Source: Ichthyenterobacterium magnum
GTDB lineage: Bacteria > Bacteroidota > Bacteroidia > Flavobacteriales > Flavobacteriaceae
Reading direction: 5' to 3'
Length of the DNA stretch: 64,000 nt
Assembly: GCF_003610635.1 (NCBI RefSeq)
Contig: NZ_RAQJ01000002.1
Span: 1 to 64,000 of the forward strand
The position numbers and the translations under genes were made by a program. This document shows, one piece after another, positions 1 through 8,058 of the stretch. Below the pieces are notes generated by a model. It made no database searches, was not told where the DNA came from, and saw nothing but the letters and a program-made list of their open reading frames with translations. The first letter of the stretch is position 1, and every line of letters begins with the position of its first letter.

Positions 1-90
1 GATGGGGCTCACCTCTTACCATTCCGAACAGAGAAGTTAAGCCCATTTGCGCCGATGGTACTGCATTTGTGGGAGAGTAGGTCGTTGCCT
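1..90 (+). rRNA. rrf: 5S ribosomal RNA, 3' part (5' end outside window)
   Basis: The first ~90 bases carry the conserved 5S core (CCATTCCGAACAGAGAAGTT followed by AAGCCC) and the closing GGGAGAGTAGGTCG helix strand. The window begins inside the molecule, so about 20 to 25 bases of the 5' end are missing. The 3' end is placed just before the T-run at 90-95 and may be off by a few bases. This is the end of an rRNA operon transcribed left to right; 16S and 23S would lie upstream of the window. Confidence 0.93.
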
Positions 91-122
91 TTTTTGTGCC
101 GATGCAAATCGACATTTACTGA

Positions 123-151
123 AACCCTTACCATAAATTGGTAAGGGTTTT
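123..151 (+). terminator. Intrinsic terminator of the rRNA operon
   Basis: A perfect stem AAACCCTTACCA / TGGTAAGGGTTT with a short AT loop is followed by a T-rich stretch. It sits about 30 bases past the 5S rRNA and points with it, so it most likely ends the rRNA operon. The facing minus-strand operon stops at 264. Confidence 0.85.
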
Positions 152-263
152 TTGTTTTAATCTTTACATCATATGAACTATAGTAATGGGAGATCTTTTT
201 TTTAGATCTTAAAAAGTTAATAGATAAGAGCGGTTTTATCTTAGGTATAAATACGTTGTATTA

Positions 264-728
264 TTATTGAATCAATACCTTTTTAGTAACTTTTTTATTT
301 TTAGAAACTATTTTTATAAGATATAATCCAGATTGTAAATTATAAACGTTTATTGTTTTCAATTTGGTCTCAATAACTTTGCTTCCTAAAACATTATATA
401 TTTCTATAGAATCAATAGGAATATCGGATTTTATAAATATATATGCTGATGCGGGATTTGGATAAACAATTAGATTATATGTTGAATTTGTGATTGGTGT
501 TAACCCTAAGGTACTAGAATTATCTGAATTAATAAACCCACTTGATACTTGAAGATTACCCATGTTAAATTCTTGAACTATAACTTCTCCAATGGTATAT
601 AATACATGAATATTATCAATTGCAACATTATTTCCGCCACTATCGATACTAAATTTATCAATAGTTTGTGCTTGTGAAGACATGAATGCTCCGAACAAAA
701 AAAGAATGCTTTTTATTATCGTTTTCAT
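264..728 (-). CDS. Small secreted protein, mostly a T9SS sorting domain
   Basis: The 154-residue protein has a signal peptide (1-20, ending SSQA|Q), a short middle of about 60 residues and a C-terminal type A T9SS sorting domain: YPNPAS at 89-94, then the IYNVLGSKV strand at 110-118 and a lysine-rich KKVTKKVLIQ end. The sorting domain directs export through the type IX machinery and usually attachment to the cell surface. The N-terminal part matches no catalytic family I recognise. The start codon overlaps the stop of the upstream head-repeat gene (ATGA, 725-728), so the two are translationally coupled and probably form one unit. Function is unknown beyond secretion; a partner or anchor role for the adjacent fibre protein is inference. 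Confidence 0.85.
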   Translation of the reverse strand: MKTIIKSILFLFGAFMSSQAQTIDKFSIDSGGNNVAIDNIHVLYTIGEVIVQEFNMGNLQVSSGFINSDNSSTLGLTPITNSTYNLIVYPNPASAYIFIKSDIPIDSIEIYNVLGSKVIETKLKTINVYNLQSGLYLIKIVSKNKKVTKKVLIQ

Positions 729-2257
729 TTTTCTAAAGTATTAGTATTTAATGCTTCTAATTTCTTAATTCGTTGATCGAACTCTTTAAATTTTATGAGT
801 TCAGCAGATAAACCTTCAATCTGTTTTTCTTGAGTATTAATTAAAGTTTGTTGCTCTTGCATGGCTTTAATTAAAATAGGTATGAGTTCTGTATAACTTA
901 GACTTAATGTTTGATCTTTATCAATTCCAATTTTTACAATTTCTTCTATTAATGGTTGCACTTCTTGAGCAATTAAGCCAAGAGATTGTTGCGTTTCTTC
1001 TGGATAACGCTTCCAGTTATAACTTACAGGATTTAAATTTAAAATAGTTTGTAATCCATATTGAAGTTCTTTAATATTTGTTTTTAACCGTCTGTCTGAG
1101 TTTTGTGTGAGTGTACCTGCTAATGTTGCATTTCCGTTTCGATAAATTGTAAGTGCATTGCTACGTGCTATATCGCTAGATCCATTGCCAATTTCAAAAA
1201 GTGGATCGGTTGAAACCATGGTGTTAGGCGTACCACCACCAAGATTAAAGTGACCTATAGCAGTTGAGCCTAATGATTCTGCTTTAGTTCCATCACCAAT
1301 TGCAAATGAATAAAACCCAGACGCAGTTGTGGCTTGTCCCATTGAAACGGAATAGCTTCCAGAGGCTAGTGTGTTTCTGCCACTTGTAAATGAATACCAT
1401 CCTTCGGCTATTGTGCCATGACCTGTTGCTGTGGCATAAACACCAGATGCAGAAGTTTGATAACCAATCGCAGTAGCTCCTAAAGCACTTGCATTGTTTA
1501 AATAGCCAATTGCAGTAGTATGATTTTCAGCAGCAGTACTTGAGTTTCCCAAAGCGGTAGAGTAATCGCCTGAAGCAATTGTACCAGCTCCCATTGCTGT
1601 TGATCCGATTCCAGAAGAAGATGTTGCAATACCAATTGCAGTTGAAACTGCTCCAGTTGATGATACGGAATTTCCAATGGCAATTGCTCCAAACCCAGTA
1701 GCACCATTAGTTGTTGATGAATCTTCGGCAAAACTCAAGTCTATTGCGAATTCGCCAATATCGCCAAAATTATTAGGATCGCTACCTATTAATCTCCAAC
1801 CTATGCCTTCACCTTCATCTAATGCTTCTAAACCAGAAGGTTCTGTGCCAGAACCACCCCCAGAATAATTAGCATCGGCAAATTCTTTAGTGATTAGGGC
1901 TTTAGGGTTAGTAATTTCAGAAATATCAAAACTTGGGGCTGTTATGGTTCCGTTTTTTAAGATCGTAAGCGCATTTGATCTATCCAAGAATGTTCCATTT
2001 CCTATTTCAAATAGAGGGTCAGTTTCAACCCAAGAATCTAGAGTACCACCTCCTTCATTACGACGCCCAATTACAGTTGATGCATATGACTCTGCGCTAA
2101 CATTGAAGCCAATTGCGGTAGAATAATCTGCTAATGCACCAAAAACAAAAACCCCATCATTACTAAAACTTAAATCAACAGCTTGACGTCCAATATTACC
2201 ATAAAGATTTGGATTTCTTCCAATAAGCCGCCAGCCTATACCATTGCCTTCATCCAA
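725..2257 (-). CDS. Downstream part of a head-repeat / S74 tail-fibre-like protein (separated by an in-frame stop)
   Basis: The 510-residue frame begins at a TTG and has no signal peptide. It holds two copies of a GIGWRLIG-(S/R)-(D/N)PN unit, then about 12 YadA-head-like repeats of the type STAIG-x(5)-ASG, and from about residue 389 a Peptidase_S74 / endosialidase-chaperone domain (SDRRLKTNIKEL, then LNPVSYNWK and GLIAQEVQPLI). A coiled coil (residues 470-510) ends it. S74 domains trimerise fibre proteins and can cleave themselves off. The frame is the same as that of the upstream gene ending at 2282, and the codons between read STSSGLETLDEG, matching the internal SGLEALDEG repeat. So this is probably the C-terminal half of one protein rather than a gene of its own. 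Whether it is translated separately is unknown. Confidence 0.75.
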   Translation of the reverse strand: MDEGNGIGWRLIGRNPNLYGNIGRQAVDLSFSNDGVFVFGALADYSTAIGFNVSAESYASTVIGRRNEGGGTLDSWVETDPLFEIGNGTFLDRSNALTILKNGTITAPSFDISEITNPKALITKEFADANYSGGGSGTEPSGLEALDEGEGIGWRLIGSDPNNFGDIGEFAIDLSFAEDSSTTNGATGFGAIAIGNSVSSTGAVSTAIGIATSSSGIGSTAMGAGTIASGDYSTALGNSSTAAENHTTAIGYLNNASALGATAIGYQTSASGVYATATGHGTIAEGWYSFTSGRNTLASGSYSVSMGQATTASGFYSFAIGDGTKAESLGSTAIGHFNLGGGTPNTMVSTDPLFEIGNGSSDIARSNALTIYRNGNATLAGTLTQNSDRRLKTNIKELQYGLQTILNLNPVSYNWKRYPEETQQSLGLIAQEVQPLIEEIVKIGIDKDQTLSLSYTELIPILIKAMQEQQTLINTQEKQIEGLSAELIKFKEFDQRIKKLEALNTNTLEK

Positions 2258-2281
2258 AGTTTCGAGACCTGAAGAAGTACT

Positions 2282-2284
2282 TTA
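2282..2284 (-). other. In-frame TAA splitting the fibre gene
   Basis: On the minus strand the frame reads ..LTWADN, TAA, then STSSGLETLDEG.. with no shift. Removing this codon joins 451 and 518 sense codons into a 969-residue frame from 3637 to 725. It is a single nonsense change, a sequencing error, or a true gene border. Confidence 0.8.
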
Positions 2285-3637
2285 ATTATCTGCCCAAGTT
2301 AAAGTACCATTACCATCTGTTTGCAATACTTGATTCGTTGAGCCATCTGCGGTAGGAAACGCAAAACCAGTTAGTGTTGGATTACCTATTTGAAACTCAC
2401 TATTGGTTCTTAAAATATTAATACCAAAATCACCGTAAATAAGTGCACCATTAGCATCATGACTCCTATTTTCTATATAAAGTTTACCGCTACCTGTTTC
2501 TTGCGCACCTGCAAAAGATCCAATAAATACGTTTCCATCTCCTATAATATTATCACGACCAGCATTATTGCCAATGGCAGTATTTGACGTACCAGATACA
2601 TTATTTTCTAGTGTTCTATATCCAATTGCTGTATTATTAGATCCTTCATTGCTGTTAAAAAGCGATTGATAACCGATGGCTGTGTTGAAATCACCAGTAT
2701 TAATATTAAATAGTGCTTTATAACCGCTTGCAAAATTTCGATTTCCATCTGTATTATTAAAAAGAGCCTGATAACCATATGCTGTATTTTCAGACCCTGT
2801 AATATTATTGTATAATGCTTCATTACCAACAGCTGTGTTTTGAATGCCAGAAGTATTACTATAAAGTGATCTATACCCATTTCCTATATTTTTATTTCCA
2901 GTTGTATTATTAAAAAGAGAACTAGTACCAATTGCTGTATTATTAAAACCATCAATGTTATTAAATAGTGCTCCACTTCCAACAGCTACGTTTTCTGATC
3001 CGATATTATTAAAAGAAAGTGCAAAGGCTCCAATACCTGTATTACCAAAACCTAAATTATTAGATAAAGTTTGATAACCTAGAGCACTATTTTGTAGTCC
3101 CGATGTATTATTTAGAAGAGCTTCATACCCAACACCAATATTTTTATTGTCTGCAGCATTATCGTTGTAGCCTGCTCTAATACCTATAAAGACAGAGGAT
3201 CCATTATCTGTACCATCGTTGTCAGATTTCCCATCTGATAGTTCATCTATTTTACTAGCTGCATTTAAGGCATATGGCACTGCTTTAAATTCGGTAGTTC
3301 CCAAATCGGTTAAACCAGCTCCAGAATCCATTTGGACGTTTAAAAAATGAGCATCAGTAGCCCAATCAATTGCATTATAGTTACCGCTAATAATTGTGCC
3401 TTCGCCAATATTAACTATAATAATACCATTAGCTCCACTAGTTGTAGTATGAGATTCTTGGTATACAGAAGTCATTCCAGCGCCTTGAAGAATATTAAAT
3501 TCTACTGTAATTGTTGCATTTGCAAGTACGTTTCCACCAGAATCTTTAATTAAAGCCTTATAGTTTATGCCTTTACTTTGTGCAAAGGATAATGATGTCA
3601 TTAAAATAGTTAGCAGTAAAATTAATTTGGTTTTCAT
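2282..3637 (-). CDS. N-terminal part of head-repeat tail-fibre-like surface protein
   Basis: A frame opens at 3685, but the start is placed at the ATG at 3637 because it is followed at once by a signal peptide (MKTKLILLLTILMTSLSFAQ). About 120 residues of a beta-rich N-terminal domain follow (SKGINYKALIKDSGGNVLAN...AVPYALNA), as seen at the head of many flavobacterial tail-fibre-like proteins. Next come about 12 repeats of roughly 21 residues with the pattern NTAIGYxxLxNNxxGxxN, resembling YadA-type trimeric adhesin heads. The end, NQVLQTDGNGTLTWADN, is normally an internal linker in such proteins. The stop at 2282 therefore looks premature, and the trimerising S74 domain is encoded downstream in the same frame. 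The gene lies 51 bases past the DUF4412-like gene in one operon. Confidence 0.8.
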   Translation of the reverse strand: MKTKLILLLTILMTSLSFAQSKGINYKALIKDSGGNVLANATITVEFNILQGAGMTSVYQESHTTTSGANGIIIVNIGEGTIISGNYNAIDWATDAHFLNVQMDSGAGLTDLGTTEFKAVPYALNAASKIDELSDGKSDNDGTDNGSSVFIGIRAGYNDNAADNKNIGVGYEALLNNTSGLQNSALGYQTLSNNLGFGNTGIGAFALSFNNIGSENVAVGSGALFNNIDGFNNTAIGTSSLFNNTTGNKNIGNGYRSLYSNTSGIQNTAVGNEALYNNITGSENTAYGYQALFNNTDGNRNFASGYKALFNINTGDFNTAIGYQSLFNSNEGSNNTAIGYRTLENNVSGTSNTAIGNNAGRDNIIGDGNVFIGSFAGAQETGSGKLYIENRSHDANGALIYGDFGINILRTNSEFQIGNPTLTGFAFPTADGSTNQVLQTDGNGTLTWADN

Positions 3638-3688
3638 AATAAATGATATATAGATTAATAGCTTTTTTTTAATTTGCTTGTCCAATGA

Positions 3689-4417
3689 TTAAAACCCCAA
3701 ATTTGAGTATTCTTTTGTGTTTATAGTGGTTTTCTTTTTGTTAAGACTTATGGCATGCATAGTAAAACTTTGTTTCTTTTTCTTTTTATGTTTAAAATTC
3801 ATTTCCATAAGCAAAGCTTCTTCTTTTAGTACTTTTAAAAGTGCTGGGTCAAATCCTTTAGGTCCATTTTTATTATTTGCAAATGCCATGAAGGCACTAA
3901 AGTTTACTGGTGCATCTAGAGTAAAATACATGGTGCCAATGTAATTTGCATTTTCTAACTCAATACCGTAACATTCAAAGCCTAAGATGTCTTTAGTTCC
4001 AATTTCTTTATAACCGTAGCCATAATCTTCTGCCATATTATGTTTTTCTTTAGGAAGCTTAGTTATCTGAGCCATGTTTTGGTCTTGAGCATTCATAAAC
4101 ATAATCATAATTTTTGATTTTAAATCCATAACGATTCTCATTTCACCCATTTGTTTAAAGTCTTTTCCCGACATTTCCATTCCTATGTAATCTTTATCTT
4201 CTCCTATGAGGTAATTCATCTCCATAGTTTCATTTTTTGCAGATTTTATTTCGGTTTTAAACTCCCAACTAAACTCATATGTGTTAGGTAATTTTGATGC
4301 GTCTAATTTTTTGGAACCCATCATAGCTTCCATGATTTTTTTCGTTGGATTTTGTGACTTTACTGAAATGCTTATAAACAAGCATAATGTGATTAGAAGA
4401 ATAACTTTAGTTTTCAT
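3689..4417 (-). CDS. Secreted DUF4412-like protein
   Basis: The 242-residue protein has a signal peptide (1-21, ISVKSQ) and a single domain rich in methionine, lysine and acidic residues. The layout (YEFSWEFKTEI, IMIMFMNAQDQ, ILGFECYGIEL, MEMNFKHKKKKK) resembles DUF4412, a periplasmic or outer-membrane-facing family of unknown role. It has no membrane segment beyond the signal peptide and no catalytic motif I can name. It sits 6 bases after the 306-residue secreted protein and 51 bases before the fibre gene, so it belongs to the same minus-strand operon. The family assignment is moderate; secretion is clear. Confidence 0.75.
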   Translation of the reverse strand: MKTKVILLITLCLFISISVKSQNPTKKIMEAMMGSKKLDASKLPNTYEFSWEFKTEIKSAKNETMEMNYLIGEDKDYIGMEMSGKDFKQMGEMRIVMDLKSKIMIMFMNAQDQNMAQITKLPKEKHNMAEDYGYGYKEIGTKDILGFECYGIELENANYIGTMYFTLDAPVNFSAFMAFANNKNGPKGFDPALLKVLKEEALLMEMNFKHKKKKKQSFTMHAISLNKKKTTINTKEYSNLGF

Positions 4418-4423
4418 GATACT

Positions 4424-5344
4424 TTAATTTTTTTGTTTTTTTTTATCTTTCTTATTGTGTTTCCAGGGTTCTAAACCTTTTTCTAAATTGAGTATTTTAC
4501 CCAATGGACCAGGAATCATTGATTGTTCTATAGCATCTGGCAATTTTACACTGCATTCTTGATAAGAGTAAACGTATTTGCCCGAAGTAGGTTCTTGCAT
4601 ATTTGAGTTATGTGACTTATTACCAAATGCCGTGGTAGTTTTTATTTTAAGTATTACTAATCTGCCTTTATCATCAAACTGAATATAGCTTTCAGGATAT
4701 TCGGGATTATTATAGTTAAAACGAGTGCAATCACTAGATACATTACATTTCACTCTTACTGGTGTATAGTTTTCGTTATTTTTAAAGTGAATGGGTTTAT
4801 AAATAAAAGCCAACTCTAGTATCATAAAATTAAGACTAGAATCAATGTCTTCTAATGCTTGAAATGCTTCTAAATAAGGTTCTGAAGGCAAATTGTATGC
4901 TTGAGGAACCATACCAGCAAGCATAAATCCTGATAAGCTTGGCGGTAATAAGGATGCTTTCTCATAATAGTCTTCGTCTTCATTAAAAACATAAAATTTG
5001 CCTTTGTTATCATGATAGATTGGTTTAGACTTATCATTTTGTTCAGTGCGCATTGCAATGACCTCTTTGTCAAAATACATGGTTTGGATAATCATATTTT
5101 TATCATCTATCAATTTTAAGACAACATCTTTATTAAAGAAGTCTTTAGCTGAATTAAGTACTAATTCTTCTCTTTCATAAGATGTTGTTCTGTTTTTTGT
5201 GTTGCCTGTAGTATCATAAGAAACTTCTTTAGTTTCTAGCCCTTTCTCTTTTGCTCTTTTCTTTAATTTTTCTAAGAGTTGCGCTTTAGCAGTTGTACCA
5301 AATAGAAGTACTAAAAATCCTGTTAACATTAATTTTAGTTTCAT
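4424..5344 (-). CDS. Secreted hypothetical protein, first gene of the fibre operon
   Basis: The 306-residue protein has a clean signal peptide (MKLKLMLTGFLVLLFGTTAKAQ), then a basic amphipathic stretch (LLEKLKKRAKEKG) and a long beta-rich domain with two cysteines near CNVSSDC. The tail is very basic (KHNKKDKKKQKN). I do not recognise the family. The related lay-out of the next gene (signal peptide, single domain, lysine-rich end) suggests both are periplasmic or cell-surface accessories of the fibre protein. As the first gene of the operon it follows a 485-base intergenic region that holds a 28-bp dyad element at 5671-5698. Confidence 0.7.
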   Translation of the reverse strand: MKLKLMLTGFLVLLFGTTAKAQLLEKLKKRAKEKGLETKEVSYDTTGNTKNRTTSYEREELVLNSAKDFFNKDVVLKLIDDKNMIIQTMYFDKEVIAMRTEQNDKSKPIYHDNKGKFYVFNEDEDYYEKASLLPPSLSGFMLAGMVPQAYNLPSEPYLEAFQALEDIDSSLNFMILELAFIYKPIHFKNNENYTPVRVKCNVSSDCTRFNYNNPEYPESYIQFDDKGRLVILKIKTTTAFGNKSHNSNMQEPTSGKYVYSYQECSVKLPDAIEQSMIPGPLGKILNLEKGLEPWKHNKKDKKKQKN

Positions 5345-5774
5345 AATTTTTTCATCTTTAAAGTTTTAAATAAAAAGGGAAACAACTCCTTATGATTTTC
5401 ATTATTTCCCTTTCTCTCACATGATTAATAGCGTCTTCATATTTTTTTTTATAAAGCTTAACAGATTTTATTGCTTTACTCTTAAGTGTAACTTAGCTCA
5501 TAATGACCCTCTTTAAATAATCAAAACATAAATAATTTTTTTGAGGGCTTATTTTCAGTATTACCATCTGCTTTTGTAGTGCTTGGTAATTAAATTAATT
5601 AGGGATAGATTGTGTGCACTAGTTTGGTATTACAAAACTATTATAGAATCCTGATTAAGGATATTACTATTGTAACAAAGTATATAAGATATGTTACACT
5701 GTATTGTATCTGTGTGTTGTATTGTTAGTTATGTTTGTGTGAATCTGTGATTTTGCATAAATGTTGTATTATAA
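5345..5774. other. Intergenic region upstream of the fibre operon
   Basis: About 430 bases lie between the start of the minus-strand operon at 5344 and the terminator of the neighbouring operon. I see no credible gene on either strand. The region holds an AAAGGGAAA / TTTCCCTTT inverted repeat near 5377-5413 and the 28-bp dyad at 5671-5698. It is presumably the promoter and leader region of the fibre operon. Confidence 0.6.
5671..5698. promoter_or_regulatory. 28-bp dyad element, copy 1 (candidate operator)
   Basis: Perfect 7-bp arms TGTAACA and TGTTACA are separated by 14 AT-rich bases. A second copy at 9668-9695 matches it at 25 of 28 positions. On the minus strand the element contains TATACTTTG, close to the -7 box TAnnTTTG but with one extra base, so it could overlap a promoter. 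It lies about 330 bases upstream of the first gene of the fibre operon. Confidence 0.55.
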
Positions 5775-5775
5775 A

Positions 5776-5804
5776 AAAAAGGAAACATAAATTGTTTCCT
5801 TTTT
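5776..5804 (-). terminator. Intrinsic terminator of the SUMF1/NGDGF operon
   Basis: A perfect 12-bp stem (AAAAAGGAAACA / TGTTTCCTTTTT) has a 5-base loop TAAAT. It lies 26 bases past the stop of the 264-residue T9SS protein in the minus direction and is followed by a T-run on that strand. The symmetrical A and T tails could also make it work in the other direction. Confidence 0.8.
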
Positions 5805-5829
5805 CAACTAATACTATTTGAGTTTTTAT

Positions 5830-6624
5830 TTATTCTTTAATGATTTTTTTTACGGTTATTTTATCATCTATTTTTACTTTAACTAAATAAGCTCCAGAAC
5901 TTAAGCTCTTAACATCTATATGTTTTTTTGAACTACTCATAACCAATTTCCCTAATAAGTCGTAGATTTCTACATTGTCAACAGTTTTAGTAGATTGTAT
6001 CGTAATATAATCTGATGTTGGGTTAGGATAGATAGAGAATTCAATTAGTTCTGAATCATTAACGTCTAATGTACTAAAATTAAAAGAAGTCATACCAGAT
6101 AAAGCAGAAGTATTAGAATCTACCACATTTGGAAACATTGCCATGCCATCATCTACCATATCTGCCGCCATAAAACTCTTTAAAGCTGTTACTGTTGTTG
6201 CTAATGTAGAATCATTTGCTAAAATACTTATAGACCCAGTTGTAGGCGATCCATTAACTAAAACAGTTACCATAGCAGAATTAGTCCCACTAGAAGGAGC
6301 TGCCAATGATATTGGGCTTCCTAAAACCTCAGTTATTAAATAACCATCGATAGTTGGTTGAGCAACATTAGTTCCGTCGAAAAAAGTATCATTAGCTCCA
6401 TTTCCTAAAGATGATGTTATACTAGCAGTAATACCATCTGTTAAAATAATAGTAAACCCATAACTTTGAACCGATGTTGCAAAGTTTGAAGGACTTGCAT
6501 TTGGCACAGCAGAAATAGTAAAGCTATAACCACCATTATGTGATAATGTATATGTATATCCATCTTGTGCATTAAGGCTAAGACTTAAAAAGAGGATTAT
6601 AATAAGAGATATAATTTTTTTCAT
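5830..6624 (-). CDS. T9SS-sorted secreted protein
   Basis: The 264-residue protein has a signal peptide (1-19, LSLNA|Q), a beta-rich middle of about 170 residues rich in Ser, Thr and Gly, and a type A T9SS sorting domain with YPNPTSDYITI at 199-209, VEIYDLLGKLV and a KITVKKIIKE end. I recognise no catalytic motif in the middle part. It is the last gene of a three-gene minus-strand operon, 20 bases after the NGDGF-repeat protein, and is followed by a strong terminator. It is likely surface-attached or released. Its relation to the neighbouring SUMF1-fold protein is by position only. Confidence 0.85.
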   Translation of the reverse strand: MKKIISLIIILFLSLSLNAQDGYTYTLSHNGGYSFTISAVPNASPSNFATSVQSYGFTIILTDGITASITSSLGNGANDTFFDGTNVAQPTIDGYLITEVLGSPISLAAPSSGTNSAMVTVLVNGSPTTGSISILANDSTLATTVTALKSFMAADMVDDGMAMFPNVVDSNTSALSGMTSFNFSTLDVNDSELIEFSIYPNPTSDYITIQSTKTVDNVEIYDLLGKLVMSSSKKHIDVKSLSSGAYLVKVKIDDKITVKKIIKE

Positions 6625-6644
6625 GATATATAATTTTTTTTAAA

Positions 6645-8048
6645 TTAATTTTCTGGTAATTGCTCAGTTATTTTATAAGTACTCAAATTCAAGAAATTAC
6701 CTGGATGCAAGAGTACATTTTGTAAAATAAATGGTGTGTCTGGATTTAAGCCAGAATATTGTGTTGTACCATTAAGATCTAAATCATAAGTATAATAACC
6801 AGAGATAGCATGCGTAGGGAAATTTAAAAGATTGCTAGGATCATTAAGTATAAATGATAAAATACTTGGTGAATCTGGTGTGTCTCCTGCATATTGTACT
6901 ACACCATCATTATTAGCATCACCTGCCCATAGCGCTTTGGTTATCTTATTTAAAAATACTTGTGCGTTAGTACCAAAGGTTAAAGTGCTAGCGTTTGTAA
7001 AGTCTATTGAACTTGCTACTACACTTAAATTTATTGGATTACCAGTCATAACTCCTAAATGGTTTCGATGTTTTATAACAACATAATAGCTATTAGTAGT
7101 TCCTTGTAAAATTACATCTGATGTTCCATCAAGGTCTACTACATCACCATCTCGTTGTATTAATGCAGATGAACTATCTACCACAAGAGTGTTGTCTACA
7201 TTGCTTCGTATTTCTACCCATATCCAATCTACAATATCATCTGAAGTACTGCCAAGGCCACTGGTACCTCCATCATTTAAAACAGAAGTGTTAATAACAG
7301 CTAAATCTTGATAAGGACTAGTTGTTGGAAGGTCGTTGTTTGTTCTTAAAGCATCATTCATATATGCAGGGTTTGTTGGGTTTATTAATGGTCCTTGTAA
7401 AAATGCTTTTATATTCAACCTTAAATCTACTATTTGATTAGGGTCTAAGAATGTGCTTTCTTGATTTACAGAAAACCCATCACCATTTCCACCAGCGAAC
7501 ATAAACGTAATCATTTCACCTGTTAGAATGTTTTTGTTTGATTGTTCTAGAGCAAACCCATCACCATTACCACCAGCAAACATGAATGTAATCATCTCAC
7601 CAGTTAAAATGTTTTTGTTTGATTCTTCTAGAGCAAACCCATCACCATTGCCGCCATCATATAATACAGCCAATGATATATTTTCTAGTGTTGTAGCTGC
7701 TAAAATTCTATTAGAGAACCCATCACCATTTCCGCCTTCATATAATATGGTTAGTGATATATTTTCTAAAGTAGTAGCGACTAATGCTTCATTATCGAAG
7801 CCATCACCATTTCCACCTTCATATAGTACAGCTAAAGAAATATTATCTAAGGTTGTTGCTGAGATAAGTTTTCTATCGAAACCATCACCATTATTACCTT
7901 CATATAGAATAGTTAATGAAATGTTTTCGAGTGTGGTTGCAGTTTTTCTATTGTCAGCATAGCCATCGCCATTACTTCCGTTAAATTGTGCAAACAAACT
8001 GTTACTACAAAAGAGTAAAAAAGATATTATTATAAATCTTTTTTTCAT
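6645..8048 (-). CDS. Secreted protein with seven 27-residue NGDGF repeats and a dockerin-like tail
   Basis: The signal peptide (1-20, SNSLFA|Q) is followed by seven tandem units of exactly 27 residues (22-210), each with (G/N)NGDG(F/Y) near its start and most with ATTLENISL(T/A) later. Residues 215-360 form a beta-rich domain with LRLNIKAFLQGP and VWVEIR-type strands. The C-terminus has two calcium-loop-like segments, GDANNDGVVQYAGD and YDLDLNGTTQYSGL, resembling the D-x-N-x-D-G loops of dockerin-type repeats. Similar architectures in flavobacteria are often called hemagglutinin-like, but I see no direct evidence for that. It lacks a standard YPNP sorting domain, so its export route is uncertain. 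It lies 10 bases after the SUMF1-fold gene. Confidence 0.8.
   Translation of the reverse strand: MKKRFIIISFLLFCSNSLFAQFNGSNGDGYADNRKTATTLENISLTILYEGNNGDGFDRKLISATTLDNISLAVLYEGGNGDGFDNEALVATTLENISLTILYEGGNGDGFSNRILAATTLENISLAVLYDGGNGDGFALEESNKNILTGEMITFMFAGGNGDGFALEQSNKNILTGEMITFMFAGGNGDGFSVNQESTFLDPNQIVDLRLNIKAFLQGPLINPTNPAYMNDALRTNNDLPTTSPYQDLAVINTSVLNDGGTSGLGSTSDDIVDWIWVEIRSNVDNTLVVDSSSALIQRDGDVVDLDGTSDVILQGTTNSYYVVIKHRNHLGVMTGNPINLSVVASSIDFTNASTLTFGTNAQVFLNKITKALWAGDANNDGVVQYAGDTPDSPSILSFILNDPSNLLNFPTHAISGYYTYDLDLNGTTQYSGLNPDTPFILQNVLLHPGNFLNLSTYKITEQLPEN
7419..7985 (-). repeat. Seven in-frame tandem repeats of 81 bp
   Basis: Seven units of 27 codons encode the NGDGF repeats. Units 1 to 4 share ATTLENISL. 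Units 5 and 6 share SNKNILTGEMITFM and are almost identical in protein. Unit 7 is degenerate after the NGDGF core. Because the unit is a multiple of three, gain or loss of copies keeps the frame. Confidence 0.9.
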
Positions 8049-8058
8049 TGTTCAGAGA

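Noticed and set aside
192-210. AGATCT / AGATCT inverted repeat after the rRNA terminator
   Set aside because: The 6-bp palindrome around a T-run has no proper T-tail on either strand, and such matches arise readily in AT-rich DNA.
725-2257. TTG-started 510-residue frame as an independent gene
   Set aside because: It lacks a signal peptide, shares the frame with the upstream gene across one TAA, and its sequence continues the upstream repeat pattern. I list it as the downstream half instead.
7528-7962. 144-codon open frame on the plus strand over the NGDGF repeats
   Set aside because: It is the mirror of the in-frame 81-bp repeats on the minus strand, so its openness is a by-product of the periodicity. 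Its protein is a low-complexity repeat of SPSPFPPS-type.
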